From CAVRQM01 sp963838805 (GTDB lineage Bacteria > Pseudomonadota > Alphaproteobacteria > Acetobacterales > Acetobacteraceae), in assembly GCA_963838805.1 (NCBI GenBank), contig CAWISK010000002.1, positions 62,001 to 126,000 on the forward strand: a DNA stretch of 64,000 bases, given 5' to 3'. The stretch's first letter is position 1; each line of letters opens with the position of its first letter. A program made the translations under genes and the position numbers. This document shows positions 9,470 to 19,806 of this stretch, one piece after another. The notes under the pieces are model-generated. The model saw nothing but the letters and a program-made list of their open reading frames with translations. It searched no databases and was not told where the DNA came from.

Positions 9470-10918
9470 ATGGCAGGCAAGGGCAACCCCATCCTACCGC
9501 TGCCGGCGCCGTCGCGCGGTGCGCTGGTCAAGACCGAGACCGATCGGACCGGCTTCGCGCTGCTGGAGTTCCAGTCGCCGACCTCGGCCCTGATCGCCGA
9601 GCCGCCGCCCTTCGCGGGGCGGATGACCTTGTACATCATCACCACCATGATCCTGGGCATGCTGGCGTCCATGTTCTTCGTGAAGGTGGACATGGTGGTG
9701 ACGGGCGATGCGGTGACGCAGTCGGTCAACCCGAACATCATCGTCCAGCCGCTGGAGACGGCGGTGGTGCGGTCGATCGACGTGAAGGACGGGCAGGCCG
9801 TCAAGAAGGGCCAGTTGCTGGCCACGCTCGATCCGACCCTCACCGGCAGCGACGACAAGTCCACCACCGCCCAGGCGGAGAGCCTGCGGGCACAGGTGAA
9901 CAGGCTGAAGGCGGAACTGGCCGACAAGCCGTACGTGTCGGACGGGACCCGGTACAGCGATGCCCAGGCGCAGATGTGGCAGAGCCGGCACGCTAATTTC
10001 GTGGCGCAGAGCGACAGCCTGAAGCAGAAGATCCAGGCCGCCCGGTTCCGAGTCCAGCAGCTCCAGGCCGATGAGAAGGGCTATATGGAGCGCCTGCCGT
10101 TGGCGCAGACGGTCGAAAGCAAGCGCCGGCAGCTTGCCAATGTCGGCCTCGACAGCCAGCTCAACCTGCTGGCGGCGATGGATCAGCGGGCGCAGATCGA
10201 GGCCTCGCTAGCCGACACCCGCCAGCAATTGCAGGGCGCCCAGCACGATCTGCAGGGCGCCATCGCCGATCTCGCCGCTTTCGTGCATCAATGGTACTCC
10301 GACACCTCCGACACGCTCGCCACACAGGAGCGCGCGCTGTCCGACATGTCCGGGCAATCGACGAAGAACCAGTTCCTGCACAAGCTGGTCGAGATGCGCG
10401 CGCCACAGGATTCGGTAGTGTTCAACATCTCGAATTTCGCGATCGGATCGGTGCTGCAGAGCGGTTCGGAGATGATGCGCCTGGTGCCCACGAACTCGGC
10501 GCTGGAAGTGGTGGGCATGATCCAGGGCTCGGATGCCGGGTACATGAAGGTGGGCGATCCGGTCGCGATCAAGTTCGACACGCTGCCCTACATCATCTAC
10601 GGCATCGCCCAGGGCCGGGTGACGAGCGTCAGCGCCGACAGCCTCTCCAACGCGCCGCCGATGCAGTCCAGCCCGCTGCCGCAAACGCCGACCCTCGGCA
10701 TCGCCCAGCCGCAGAACCTGCCGGCGGTCAGCCCGGTGATGTACCAGGTGCATATGAGCATCGACGAGGTGCGGCTGCATAACGTGCCGCCGTCGTTCAA
10801 GATCATACCCGGCATGCCGATCACGGCCGACATCAAGGTGGGACGGCGCAGCGTGCTCGAATACTTCTTCGAGCGTGTGCTGCCGCTCTTCTCCGAGGGG
10901 ATGCGCGAGCCTTCATGA
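9470..10918 (+). CDS. HlyD-family membrane fusion protein of a type I secretion system
   Basis: The 482-residue adaptor bridges the ABC exporter and an outer-membrane TolC-type channel. After a cytoplasmic tail there is a single membrane helix near residues 47-70 (MTLYIITTMILGMLASMFF). The first half of a lipoyl-like domain follows (IIVQPLETAVVRSIDVKDGQAVKKGQLL), then a long coiled coil (residues about 125-290), and the second lipoyl half with the beta-barrel (MRAPQDSVVFNISNFAIGS, VGDPVAIKFDTLPY). No TolC homologue is encoded in this window. A GAGGAG ribosome-binding site precedes the ATG. Confidence 0.92.
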   Translation: MAGKGNPILPLPAPSRGALVKTETDRTGFALLEFQSPTSALIAEPPPFAGRMTLYIITTMILGMLASMFFVKVDMVVTGDAVTQSVNPNIIVQPLETAVVRSIDVKDGQAVKKGQLLATLDPTLTGSDDKSTTAQAESLRAQVNRLKAELADKPYVSDGTRYSDAQAQMWQSRHANFVAQSDSLKQKIQAARFRVQQLQADEKGYMERLPLAQTVESKRRQLANVGLDSQLNLLAAMDQRAQIEASLADTRQQLQGAQHDLQGAIADLAAFVHQWYSDTSDTLATQERALSDMSGQSTKNQFLHKLVEMRAPQDSVVFNISNFAIGSVLQSGSEMMRLVPTNSALEVVGMIQGSDAGYMKVGDPVAIKFDTLPYIIYGIAQGRVTSVSADSLSNAPPMQSSPLPQTPTLGIAQPQNLPAVSPVMYQVHMSIDEVRLHNVPPSFKIIPGMPITADIKVGRRSVLEYFFERVLPLFSEGMREPS

Positions 10919-10982
10919 CGCAAACCCAGGGGACGACGGCGACCAGCGGCGCGGTCGTGGCGCGCGGCAGGGAGGGCTGAGA

Positions 10983-12870
10983 GTGGCCCTGCTGCAACGT
11001 TTCGGCGATTCGATGGCCAGTCCCGCCGCGGCCCTGCGGCGGGCGCAGAAGCGGATCGAGGCGGGCGACCGCACCGAGGCATTCCCGCTGCTGGCCCGCG
11101 CCGCCCGCGCCGGCATCGCCGAGGCCGAGTTCCTGGTCGGCCGCGCGTATCTCGACGGCGCGGGAGTGCCGCCAAGTGCGACGGAGGCAGCGCGATGGCT
11201 GGAGCGCGCGGCCGAGCGCGGCTATGTCGAGGCGCAGACGCTGATCGCCGCGATCTATCTGCACGGCGTCGCAAGCCGGCGCCCCGCGCCCGGCGAAGCC
11301 GTCTCCGCCGACGCCGCGCCGACCGTGGCGGAGCTTGCCGGCCCGGCATCGACGCTGTTCCGTGCCTCGGTCGGGGTCGAACCCGACCCCGATCGCGCCG
11401 CCGTCTGGGCACGCCGCGCCGCCGATGCCGGCTCTGCCGAGGGGCAGGCGCTGCTCGGCTACTTGCTGACGTCCGGGCCGGACTCGCTGCGCGACGTCGA
11501 GGCGGGCGAGGCGCTGTACCGGCGCTCGGCCGAGGCGCATTGCCCGCAGGGTCATCTTGGGTACGCCCTGGCGCTGCTGCGCCAGGCGCAAACCCCGGCC
11601 ATGCTCGCGCAGGCCGGGGAGCAACTATCCAAGGCATCGGAAGCCGGGCTGGGTACCGCGCAATACCTGCTGGGGGTGCTGCACGAGCAAGGCAGGGGGG
11701 TGGCGCAGGATCTGGAGCGCGCCAGCGCGCTCTATGCCGAGGCGGCGGGCAAGGGCATCCGCGCCGCGCAGGCGCGCTATGGGCTGGCGCTGCTGAACGG
11801 CCAGGGCGTGGAGCGCGACCCGCAGGAGGGCGAGTCCTGGCTGCGGCGCGCGGCGCTGGAGGGCGATCCCGAGGCGGCGGCGGTGGTGGGCGACCTGTAT
11901 GCGCGTGGCGGCGAGTTGCCGCCCAATCATGCCGAGGCAGCGATGTGGTTCCGCCGCGCCGCCGAGGCGGGGCACAAGACCGCGGCACGGGCCTTGGGGC
12001 TGCTGCACCTGACCGGGGCCGGCGTGCCGCGCGACCCGGCGGAGGCGGCGCGCTGGTTCCGCATATCGGCGGAGGCGGGCGATCCGCAGGCCAAGCAGGA
12101 TCTCGCCAATCTGGTGTTGCAGGGCAAGGGCGAGCCGGCCGATGCGGAGCGCATCCGAACCTGGTTCGAGCAGGCGGCCACCGCCGGCGACCTGGTTGCC
12201 GCTTTCAACTACGGCATCTGCCTCGCCGAGGGCGTGGGCATTGCCCGCGACGACGCGCAGGCGGTGCAATGGCTGCGCCGCGCGGCACAGGGCGTGGTCA
12301 ACGCGCAGGTACCGGTACGGAAGGATGCGTATCGAGGGGCGGGGCGGGGCGGTCGATCTGGCCGAGGGGCGAGCCTGGATCACCCGTGCCTCCGATCTCG
12401 GTATGCTGGACGCGAACGTGGCCTTGGCCGAGCTGATGGTAAACGGAAAGGGCGGTGCGCGCGACCATCCGGGCGCATTGAAGCTGTTCCAGCGCGCGGC
12501 CGAGCATGGCCATGTGGGTGCCATGTTCGCGCTTGCCGCCATGCTGGGCGGTGGGCACGATGTGCCGTGGAACCGGCCGGAGGCGCAGAAATGGTTCCGT
12601 ACGGCGGCCGAGCGCGGGCACCCGCACGCGCAGATGATGCTGGGGCGCTACCTGGCGCGTGGCCTCGGTGGTGAGACGGACCCGGCGCAGGCGCGCCTCT
12701 GGCTGGAGCGGGCGCTGTCCCAGGGATTGACCGAAGCGCAAGGCGACCTGGATGCGCTGCCGCCAGGCACGGTCGCGGCACCGACGCGCGAGACGCGGCC
12801 GCCTGGGACGGCCGCGCCGCCCGTCGCCCGGGAGCGGAGTTCTGCGACCACCGACACCCTGGCTGGCTGA
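10983..12870 (+). CDS. Sel1-repeat protein, frameshift near 12308
   Basis: About 629 residues made almost entirely of Sel1-like TPR repeats, at least ten, with units such as AEFLVGRAYLDGAGV, AQYLLGVLHEQGRGVAQD, AARALGLLHLTGAGVPRD and AQMMLGRYLARGLGGETD. Sel1 proteins are scaffolds for protein assembly. The frame breaks after VVNAQ; removing one G from CAGG near 12308 restores YRYGRM and the remaining repeats, so I treat the gene as intact. The GTG start follows a GGGAGGG ribosome-binding site. No signal peptide is evident. It lies between the secretion apparatus and two glycosyltransferase genes, suggesting a scaffold for the secretion or glycosylation machinery (inference). Confidence 0.85.
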
Positions 12871-15855
12871 CCCGTCGCGGCATCGCGCGCCCAAAACCCA
12901 GGCGGAGCGCGAGGGGCAGTTGGCGCTGGCCGCCATGCAGAGCGGCCAGGCCGCGCTGTCGGACGGCGACGCCGGGGGCGCGGTCGCGTGGCTGGAGCGG
13001 GCGCTGCGCTATGCGCCGGACGATCCGGCGCCGCTGCTTTCGCTGTCGGCGGCGCGGCTTGCCGCCGGCGATATCATCGCCGCCCTGGCGGGGTTCGAGG
13101 CCGTAGCTGAGCGCTGCGACACGCGCGAGGCGTGGCTCGGGGCGGCGGTGGCAGCTCTGCGCCTGGGTCGTATCGCCGCTGCCGCGGCCGCGCTGGCCGC
13201 CTGTCTGTCACGCCATCGCTGGGACGGCTCGCGCTCGGTCGCCGACTCGGTTGTCGCAGCGCGTCGCCTGCCCGGGTGGTGCGCGCTGGCGGCGGACGGC
13301 ACGATCGCTGTAGGGCTGCGCGTGCCCGGCCGCCTCACGATTCGCGCCGATGGAGCCGAACTGCCGACCGACCGGCCTGTGCCCGCGACCGTGCGCCGCA
13401 TCGAGGTGACGCTTGGGGACGAGCCTCTGCTCGGCAGCCCGATCGACGGTGCGCTGATCCATCGGGTCGAGGGCGTCGTCGGCGCACGCGACGGCGGGGT
13501 CGAAGGCTGGGCGTGGCATCCGGGCGATCCCGACCGCGATCCGGTGCTGCGCCTGACCGGATCCGGGCGCGAGCTGGTGATCGTGGCGCACGATCAAAGC
13601 ATGACCGCGCTCCGCCCTCTGACCCGGCCGCGCCGTTTCGCGGTCCCCGCGGATGCGCTGGCCGGGTTCGGCGGGCCGATCGGCGTGACCGGTGCGGACG
13701 GGCTGATGCTGTCCGGCAGCCCCGTCGATCCGGGTGCGTTCCGCGATAGCGCGGCAGCGGCGGCCCGGCTCCTGGCCTCGCGCTGGCCCTGCCGGGGCGA
13801 GGCGCTGGCCGAGGGCGAGGCGCCGTTCCTGCCGGCGGTTCCGGCGGCCGTGCGGGGGAAGCCGGCCGAGGCACCGCTGCGGCGGGCGCGGGCCGCCGCC
13901 GTCGTGGTGCCGGTCTATCGCGGGCTGCGCGAAACCCTGGCCTGCCTGGAAGCCGTGCGGCGCACCGTGCCCCCCGGCACCGAGATGATCGTCGTGGACG
14001 ATGCCTCGCCGGAGGCGGCCCTGGTCACGGCGCTGGAGGCGCAGCAGGCGCGGGGGGCGATCCGCCTGCTGCGTCTGTCGGTCAATCACGGGTTTCCAGG
14101 TGCCGCGAATGCCGGGCTGCGGGCCGCCTGTGCGCTGCCGGGCGAATGCGACGTGGTGCTGCTGAACAGCGACACCATGCCCTGGTCCGGGCTGGCTGGA
14201 GGCGCTGCGCGATGTGGTGCATCAGGCACCCGATATCGGCACCGCCTCGCCGCTGTCGAACGATGCCACCATCCTGACCTATCCCGACCCGCGTGCGCGG
14301 CTACCGATACCGCCGCCGGACGGGGCGGCCCTGGATCGTCTGGCGCGGCAGGCGGGGCGCGCCAATGCCGGGGCCGTGGTGGAGATCCCGACGTCTGTCG
14401 GCTTCTGCATGTACATCCGCCGCGAGTGCCTGGAGCAGGTGGGCGTGTTCCGCGCCGACCTGTTTGCGCAGGGGTACGGCGAGGAGAACGATTTCTGCCT
14501 GCGCGCGCGTCACCTGGGCTGGCGCCATGTCGCGGTGCCGGGCGCCTATGTGGCGCATCTGGGCGGCCATTCCTTTGGCCTCGCGCGCGAGGCGCTGATC
14601 GCGCGCAACATGCAGGTGCTGGAGGATCTGCATCCCGGCTACCGCGCGCTGATCGACGACTGGATCGCGGGCGATCCGCTGCACCCGGCCCGGCGACGCC
14701 TGGACGCCCTGCGCTGGCGCGCTTCGTGCCGGTCGCGTAGTGAGGCGGCCGTGCTGCTGGTGACGCATGACTCCGGTGGCGGCGTGGAGCGGTGCGTGCA
14801 GGCGCGCTGCGAGACGCATCGCGCACAGGGGCGCCGGCCGCTGCTGTTGCGGCCTGTGCTCGATCGCTCGGGCAGCCCGGAGGCGCTTGAGCGCGCCTAT
14901 CTGCCAGGGCTGTGCCGCATTGACGAGCCAGGGCAGGACTGGCCGAATCTGCGCTTTCGGGTGAGCCAGCGAAATCGCCGAACTGGCGAGCCTGCTGCGC
15001 GCTGCGCGACCGGTGGCGATGGAGGTGCATCACCTGCTGGGGCACGACCATGCCTTGCTCGATCTGGCGCGGCTGTTGCGGATTCCGTACGAAATCCGCG
15101 TGCATGACTACGCCTGGTTCTGTCCGAGGATCGCGCTGGTCGGCACGAATGGCCGCTATTGCGGCGAGCCCGACGCCGCTGCCTGCACCGCCTGCGTCGC
15201 CGACCAGGGCAGTCGGCTCGAGGAGGCGATCACAATTCCTGACCTGCGCACCCGCTCCGCCGTGGATTTTGCCGGCGCCGCGCGCGTGGTGGTCCCATCG
15301 CACGATGCGGCGCTGCGGTTGCGCCGGCATTTCCCGGCGGTGCGTCCCGCGGTCGAACCGCATGAGCCGGACGCTTACGGCCCGCCGCCGCGCCGGGTGG
15401 AGGTGGTGCGCGTCTGCGTGGTGGGTGCCATCGGGCAGGAAAAAGGCTACGACGTGCTGCTTGGCTGCGCCCGAGATGCGGCGGCGCGCCGGCTGGAGCT
15501 GAGTTTCGCCGTCGTCGGCCACACCATCGACGACGAGCGCCTGCTCGATACCGGGCGCGTCAGCATCAGCGGCCCGTTCGAGGCGCGCGACGCGGAGGCG
15601 CTGATTCGCGCGCAGCGGGCCGATATCGGATTTCTGCCCAGCATCTGGCCGGAGACGTGGTGCCTTGCCCTGGGCGATGCCTGGCGGGCCGGGCTCGCGG
15701 TGGCGGCGTTCGACCTGGGCGCCCCCGCCGAGCGCATCCGTGCCACGGGACGGGGTTGGCTGCTGCCCTTGGGCATGCCGGCCGCGCGCATCAACAACGC
15801 ACTTCTAACGTTGCCACCGCTTGCGGGGGTTTGCCGCGTCATGCAAACGGGCTAA
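12752..15855 (+). CDS. Large TPR-GT2-GT4 glycosyltransferase, two frameshifts
   Basis: The reading frame is open from 12752, but the true start is probably near 12860, overlapping the Sel1 stop; no good ATG is seen. The order is a TPR-like helical part (about 12900-13270), a beta-rich middle domain (VEGWAWHPGDPDRDP), a GT2 domain from 13890 (AAAVVVPVYRGLRETLACLEAV, then VVLLNSDTMP as the DxD-like motif and GYGEENDFCLRARHLGW), and a GT4 domain from about 14740 (RIPYEIRVHDYAWFCPR, Cys-rich YCGEPDAAACTACV, then IGQEKGYDVLL and FLPSIWPETW). Frame changes occur near 14190 and 14960. Each piece is well conserved, so these look like indel errors. It could be two genes rather than one. Confidence 0.75.
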
Positions 15856-15909
15856 CCGAAATGCAAGCCAAGTCCCGGCACTATTCCCGCCATTAGCGAG
15901 AGCCCGACC

Positions 15910-17023
15910 ATGTCCGATGCGCCCGTACAAGCCGCCCGCGGCCAGACCGCAGCACGGCCCGCACCCGCTCCGGCCCGCGGCCAGCAGCCAGCCTCCGAGC
16001 CGCCGAGGGCTGGCCAGCCGGGTCCGAGCCATATCCTGTCCGAGCTGAAGGTCAGCGGTCATCTGATGACGCTGGAGGACGGGCTGTACTGCATCGTCCA
16101 GACCCCGGCCAAGGGCGCCGAGCCCGGGACCGGCCTGCCCGGGGTGCGTCTGTCCCTGCCGCCCGGCGCCGCGAGCCGTCCCGACAGCATCAGCATCGCT
16201 GGCTATCGTCCGGACGGGTGGCTCGCGGCCGGAGGCGATGCGGCGCTCGTGCGTGTCAGCCACGGCCCGGCACAATTGCTCGTGACGATCTATCAGTCGG
16301 CCGCCTCGCGCGAGGGCGGGGCGCCGAACATCCAGGTGATGCGCCTGTTGGAGGGAAGGGGCGCCGCTCCCGCCGATGCTGGTGCGCAGCCTCGGGGAGG
16401 CGCCGGAGCCGGGTCGCGCGGCGCCGCCGCCGACGCGCGCGGTGATGGAGATGGTGGCGCATATCCAGGAGCGTGGCGACGTCGGCGCGATGCTGGGCGA
16501 GTGGCTCGGCGAGCGCGGCAGCAAGCGCTGGATCGAGGGCTTTGGCGTATCGCCCACACAAGCGATCACGCCCAAGGACATCGAATATCAGGGCGTGCTG
16601 GGCCAGGGCTGGCTCTCGCCCTGGGTCGAAGGCGGCCAGTTCTGCGGCAGCCGGGCGATGGCGCTGCCGCTGCTGGGCCTGCGGGTGCGGCTGCGTCCGG
16701 AGGCGGCCGAGGAGTACGACGTGGTCTATTCGGCGACCTTCATCGACGGATCGGAAATCGGTCCGGTCATGAACGGGGAGGCCTGCGAGGCGGACAGCCT
16801 GGCCGCGATGGAGGCATTCCAGATCGTGATCCGGCCGCGTGGCCGGCCGGCACGCAAGGAGCCGGCACCAGCCGCGCGGGGCGGTCAGAGCAAATCCGCC
16901 AAGGCGACGCGGATCGTGCCGGAGCCGGTCCCGGAACCGGTACCGTCGGGTGCCAAGTCGAAGAAGTCAGCCAAGGGGGCGGAGCAGGCTCGCGGAAAGG
17001 CGTCGGGCCGCGGCAAGCGTTGA
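15910..17023 (+). CDS. Protein with ChW-like repeats, frameshift near 16370
   Basis: The N-terminal 45 residues are Ala/Pro/Gln-rich and disordered. A beta-rich domain follows (ILSELKVSGHLMTLEDGLY, then SISIAGYRPDGWLAAGGDA). After a frame change near 16370 come ERGDVGAMLGEWLGERG and two segments resembling ChW repeats: IEYQGVLGQGWLSPWVEGG through ALPLLGLRVRL, and YDVVYSATFIDGSEIGPVM through MEAFQIVIRP. ChW repeats were defined in clostridial surface proteins; the match here is by eye. The C-terminal 60 residues are Lys/Pro/Ser-rich. No signal peptide is visible. Its place between two glycosyltransferases suggests it acts in, or is modified by, this pathway. Function unknown. Confidence 0.7.
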
Positions 17024-17081
17024 ACCGAGGAACAGCGTCGGGCCGCGTGCCGCAGCGGTTTGGACAGGCGGGCGGACAGGC

Positions 17082-18368
17082 ATGAACTATCTGTTCGTGC
17101 ACCAGAACTTTCCGGGACAGTACTATCATGTCATCCAGCACCTGCTGGAGGATCGGTCGAACCACCTCGTCTTCATCTCCGAGCCGAACGCCAACCGGAT
17201 CGAGGGCGTGCGCCGGGTCTTCTACCAGACGCCAAAGGGCGAGCAGGAAGCAGCGCACCCGAACGCGCGCGACTGGGAGGCGGCGGCGCGCCGGGCGGAG
17301 ATCGTGGCGCAGACCGCTGCCAACCTGAAGCGGCTCGGCTTCACGCCCGATGTCATCATCGGCCATCACGGCTGGGGCGAGCTGCTGGATCTGTGCGACG
17401 TGTGGCCGGGCGTGCCGATCCTCGGCTACTACGAGTTCTACTACGACACGCACGGCCAGGACGTGGCCTACGATCCCGAATTTCCGGTCAGTCCCGACCG
17501 CTACGCGCGGATCCGCGCCATGAACGTGGTCAACCTGCTGGCGCTGGCGCAGGGCCAGCCCGGACAGACCCCGACGCGCTGGCAGTTGACCCGCTACCCC
17601 GACTGGGCCCAACAGCGCATCCGCATGCTGCCCGAGGGCGCGCGGCTCGATCTGTGCAAGCCCGATCCGCAGGCGGCACGCAAGCCGTACGCGGTGAACG
17701 GCTTCGCGGTGTCGCCGAAGCAGAAGCTCGTCACGTTCGTCTGCCGCAATCTTGAGCCGTATCGCGGCTTCCACATCATGATGCGCGCTCTGCCGCGGCT
17801 GCTGCGCGAACGGCCGGACGTGCGCGTGGTGATGGTGGGCGGCGACGAGGTGAGCTATGGCGCGCGGCTGTCGAAGGGGAATTGGCGCGAGTTCATGCAG
17901 CGCGAGCTGGCCGGCAAGTATGACGAGAGCCGGGTACTGTTCGCGGGTCAGGTGCCGTATGCGACCTATGTCAGCCTGCTGCAACGGTCGGATGCGCACG
18001 TGTATCTGAGCTACCCGTTCGTCGCCTCGTGGTCGCTGCGCGAGGCGCTGGCCTGCGGCTGCCAGGTGATCGGTGCCGATGTCGAACCGGTGGCGGAGTT
18101 TATCACTCACGGCGAGAACGGGCTGCTGGTGCCGGGACTCGATCCCGAGGCGGTGGCCGAGACGATTGCCGCGGCGCTGGAGGACAAGCGCCGCGCCAAG
18201 CGGCTACGCGAGGGGGCGCGCCGCTATGCGGAGTCGCATCTGGCGATGCAGGCGCATCTGGATGCGTATGACGCGACGGTTGCGGAGATCACCGGCCAAG
18301 GATCAAGGCCCGAAGCTCCGGCTCCTCAGTCGCGGTCGGGCGCGCCCAGCGGAAAAAGCGGCCGGTAG
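17082..18368 (+). CDS. GT4-family glycosyltransferase
   Basis: The 428-residue enzyme begins MNYLFVHQNFPGQYYHVI, the usual GT-B start strand with nucleotide-sugar-independent N-terminal domain. It has DVIIGHHGWGELLDLCDVWP in the N-terminal half and, in the C-terminal half, VTFVCRNLEPYRGFHIMMRAL, RVVMVGGDEVSYG, and the E-x7-E-type segment SYPFVASWSLREALACGC. This is the profile of retaining GT4 transferases. It ends the co-directional secretion block and is separated from the ChW-like gene by 58 bp. The donor and acceptor are unknown. The last 30 residues are low-complexity. Confidence 0.9.
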   Translation: MNYLFVHQNFPGQYYHVIQHLLEDRSNHLVFISEPNANRIEGVRRVFYQTPKGEQEAAHPNARDWEAAARRAEIVAQTAANLKRLGFTPDVIIGHHGWGELLDLCDVWPGVPILGYYEFYYDTHGQDVAYDPEFPVSPDRYARIRAMNVVNLLALAQGQPGQTPTRWQLTRYPDWAQQRIRMLPEGARLDLCKPDPQAARKPYAVNGFAVSPKQKLVTFVCRNLEPYRGFHIMMRALPRLLRERPDVRVVMVGGDEVSYGARLSKGNWREFMQRELAGKYDESRVLFAGQVPYATYVSLLQRSDAHVYLSYPFVASWSLREALACGCQVIGADVEPVAEFITHGENGLLVPGLDPEAVAETIAAALEDKRRAKRLREGARRYAESHLAMQAHLDAYDATVAEITGQGSRPEAPAPQSRSGAPSGKSGR

Positions 18369-18750
18369 GGCCGGGCTTCGTCGATCGCGCGGGCGAAAGA
18401 GGGCCGTGCATTGAGGCGATTGCGGTAGGCGCGAACATTCGGAAACACGCCACCGATCGGGTGAGTCCAGTCTGGATATAGTTGTCGAAGAAGCGGTCCA
18501 TGAAGCGCACGCCCAGCGCTGCCGCCCGATCCCCGGGGATCAATCGGACGGAGCCGGGGTAATGTGGGTCGAGATGCTCGATGATGACGGTCGCCTCGGC
18601 AATCGGCGTTCCTGCATCGACCAGAACCGAAAGCGCTTCAGCGGCCAGAGAGCCCCGAACTCGGCGAGCGTGTCCGGATCGGTGCGGGTGAGCATTCGGA
18701 AGGTGAACGGCGTCTCGTTTTCGTAGAGCGAGGGCCTCAACCCGGGCCAA
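18326..18750 (-). pseudogene. Glutathione S-transferase, decayed with an internal deletion
   Basis: Three fragments of one GST are recognisable in different frames. The N-terminal thioredoxin-like piece reads LYENETPFTF and EFGALWPLKRF. The next frame gives VLVDAGTPIAEATVIIEHLD and AALGVRFMDRFFDNYI. A third frame gives DWTHPIGGVFPNVRAYRNRL and ARPSFARAIDEARPYRPLF before the stop. About 50 residues of the helical domain are missing between FDNYI and DWTHPIG, compared with the usual GST layout. The N-terminal few residues are also absent. Loss of a whole segment shows real decay here, unlike the single-base breaks elsewhere in the window. Confidence 0.75.
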
Positions 18751-19120
18751 GGGAGCGGCACATCGCCTGCTCGCCGTTCGGGGCGTCGCGCGTGAGCATC
18801 GCCCCGCGTCCGCCCAAATCCCACCACACGTACCGCCCGGCCGCATAGCGTGCACCGTCGGCGCTCACCACATTGGCCATGACCAGCGACACGCCGCCCA
18901 GCGGCAGCACGGCCAGGCTGTTGCCGGCGCCGTTCAGATAGGTGACGGTGAACGGTCCGGCGGGCAGCCCGAGCCGAGCCGCCCTCGGCATCGCACTGAA
19001 ACCGCGCCTGATGCCGCTCGATGGGTGATGTGCCCGAGAGCGGGATGCGCAATTCGGTCGCGCGCAGCGGCCCGGCGACGGCGAACAGCGCCGCGCAGCC
19101 CGCCGCGATGGGCAGGGCGC
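18737..19120 (-). CDS. MliC-like secreted protein, frameshift near 18985
   Basis: One frame encodes a hydrophobic leader (ALPIAAGCAALFAVAGP) and the first strands (ATELRIPLSG, ARFQCDA). The next frame continues FTVTYLNGAGNSLAVLPLGG, VMANVVSADGARYAAGRYVWW and ends with CRSLGPG. The N-x-L-A-V-x-P, S-x-x-G-A-R-Y and W-W elements with paired cysteines fit MliC, the membrane-bound inhibitor of C-type lysozyme. Members sit in the periplasm or outer membrane and block lysozyme. The start codon is uncertain and may lie inside the end of the pyrophosphatase gene. It follows ppa on the same strand. Confidence 0.6.
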   Translation of the reverse strand, partial: APCPSRRAARRCSPSPGRCARPNCASRSRAHHPSSGIRRGFSAMPRAARLGLPAGPFTVTYLNGAGNSLAVLPLGGVSLVMANVVSADGARYAAGRYVWWDLGGRGAMLTRDAPNGEQAMCRSLGPG

Positions 19121-19128
19121 AGCGCCCG

Positions 19129-19674
19129 TCAGGCCGCCGCAGCGATCGCCCGGGCAATCACGTCCTCGGCCGCCGCGCGGTCGGCCCAGCCTGAGACCTT
19201 CACCCACTTTCCGGGCTCCAGCCCCTTGTAGTTGCTGAAAAAGTGCTCGATCGACTGCCGCGTGATCTCGGGCAGATCGTCGATGGCGTTCACCTTGCTG
19301 AACTGCGGGTGGATCTTGTCGTGCGGCACGCAGATGATCTTCTCGTCGGTGCCGCTCTCGTCCTCCATCTGCAACATGCCGATCGGGCGCGCCCGGATCA
19401 CGGCACCCGGCACGATGTTGACCGCAGGCGTCAGCACCAGCGCATCGGCCGGGTCGCCGTCGTCGGAGAGCGTACCGGGGATGAAGCCGTAGGCTGCCGG
19501 ATAGGCCATCGGCGTGAACAGGAAGCGGTCCACCACCAAGGCGCCCGAGGCCTTGTCGATTTCATACTTCACCGCCGACCCTTGCGGGATTTCGATCACC
19601 ACGTTGATGTCGTGCGGTGGGTTCCGGCCCGTCGCGATCTGGTCAACGTTCATCGTGATCTGATCGAGTTCCAT
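19129..19674 (-). CDS. ppa: Soluble inorganic pyrophosphatase
   Basis: The 181-residue family I pyrophosphatase hydrolyses diphosphate to phosphate in the cytoplasm. The catalytic signature DGDPADALVL is present, with FTPMAYPAAYGFIPGTLSDD before it and ARPIGMLQMEDESGTDEKII after it; the metal-binding aspartates are in place. The ATG chosen (MELDQITMNV) agrees with family length; a second in-frame ATG lies seven codons in. It follows the membrane pyrophosphatase gene by 132 bp on the same strand, an arrangement discussed as a finding. Confidence 0.96.
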   Translation of the reverse strand: MELDQITMNVDQIATGRNPPHDINVVIEIPQGSAVKYEIDKASGALVVDRFLFTPMAYPAAYGFIPGTLSDDGDPADALVLTPAVNIVPGAVIRARPIGMLQMEDESGTDEKIICVPHDKIHPQFSKVNAIDDLPEITRQSIEHFFSNYKGLEPGKWVKVSGWADRAAAEDVIARAIAAAA

Positions 19675-19806
19675 CGTGCGCCCGCTCCGAATGCCGGCAG
19701 GCAGGCCAGGACGGCCGGCACGGCGGCGCCGCACCCGTACCGGATCGCCCGGCCGCTGTCCATCGCGTTTCGCTGCAATGCAACATAACGGCGGCCGGGC
19801 GACGTG

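Noticed and set aside
10915..10980. A 21-codon open frame between hlyD and the Sel1 gene, overlapping the hlyD stop (ATGA)
   Set aside because: Too short and of low complexity to support as a gene; could be a coupling peptide, but there is no evidence.
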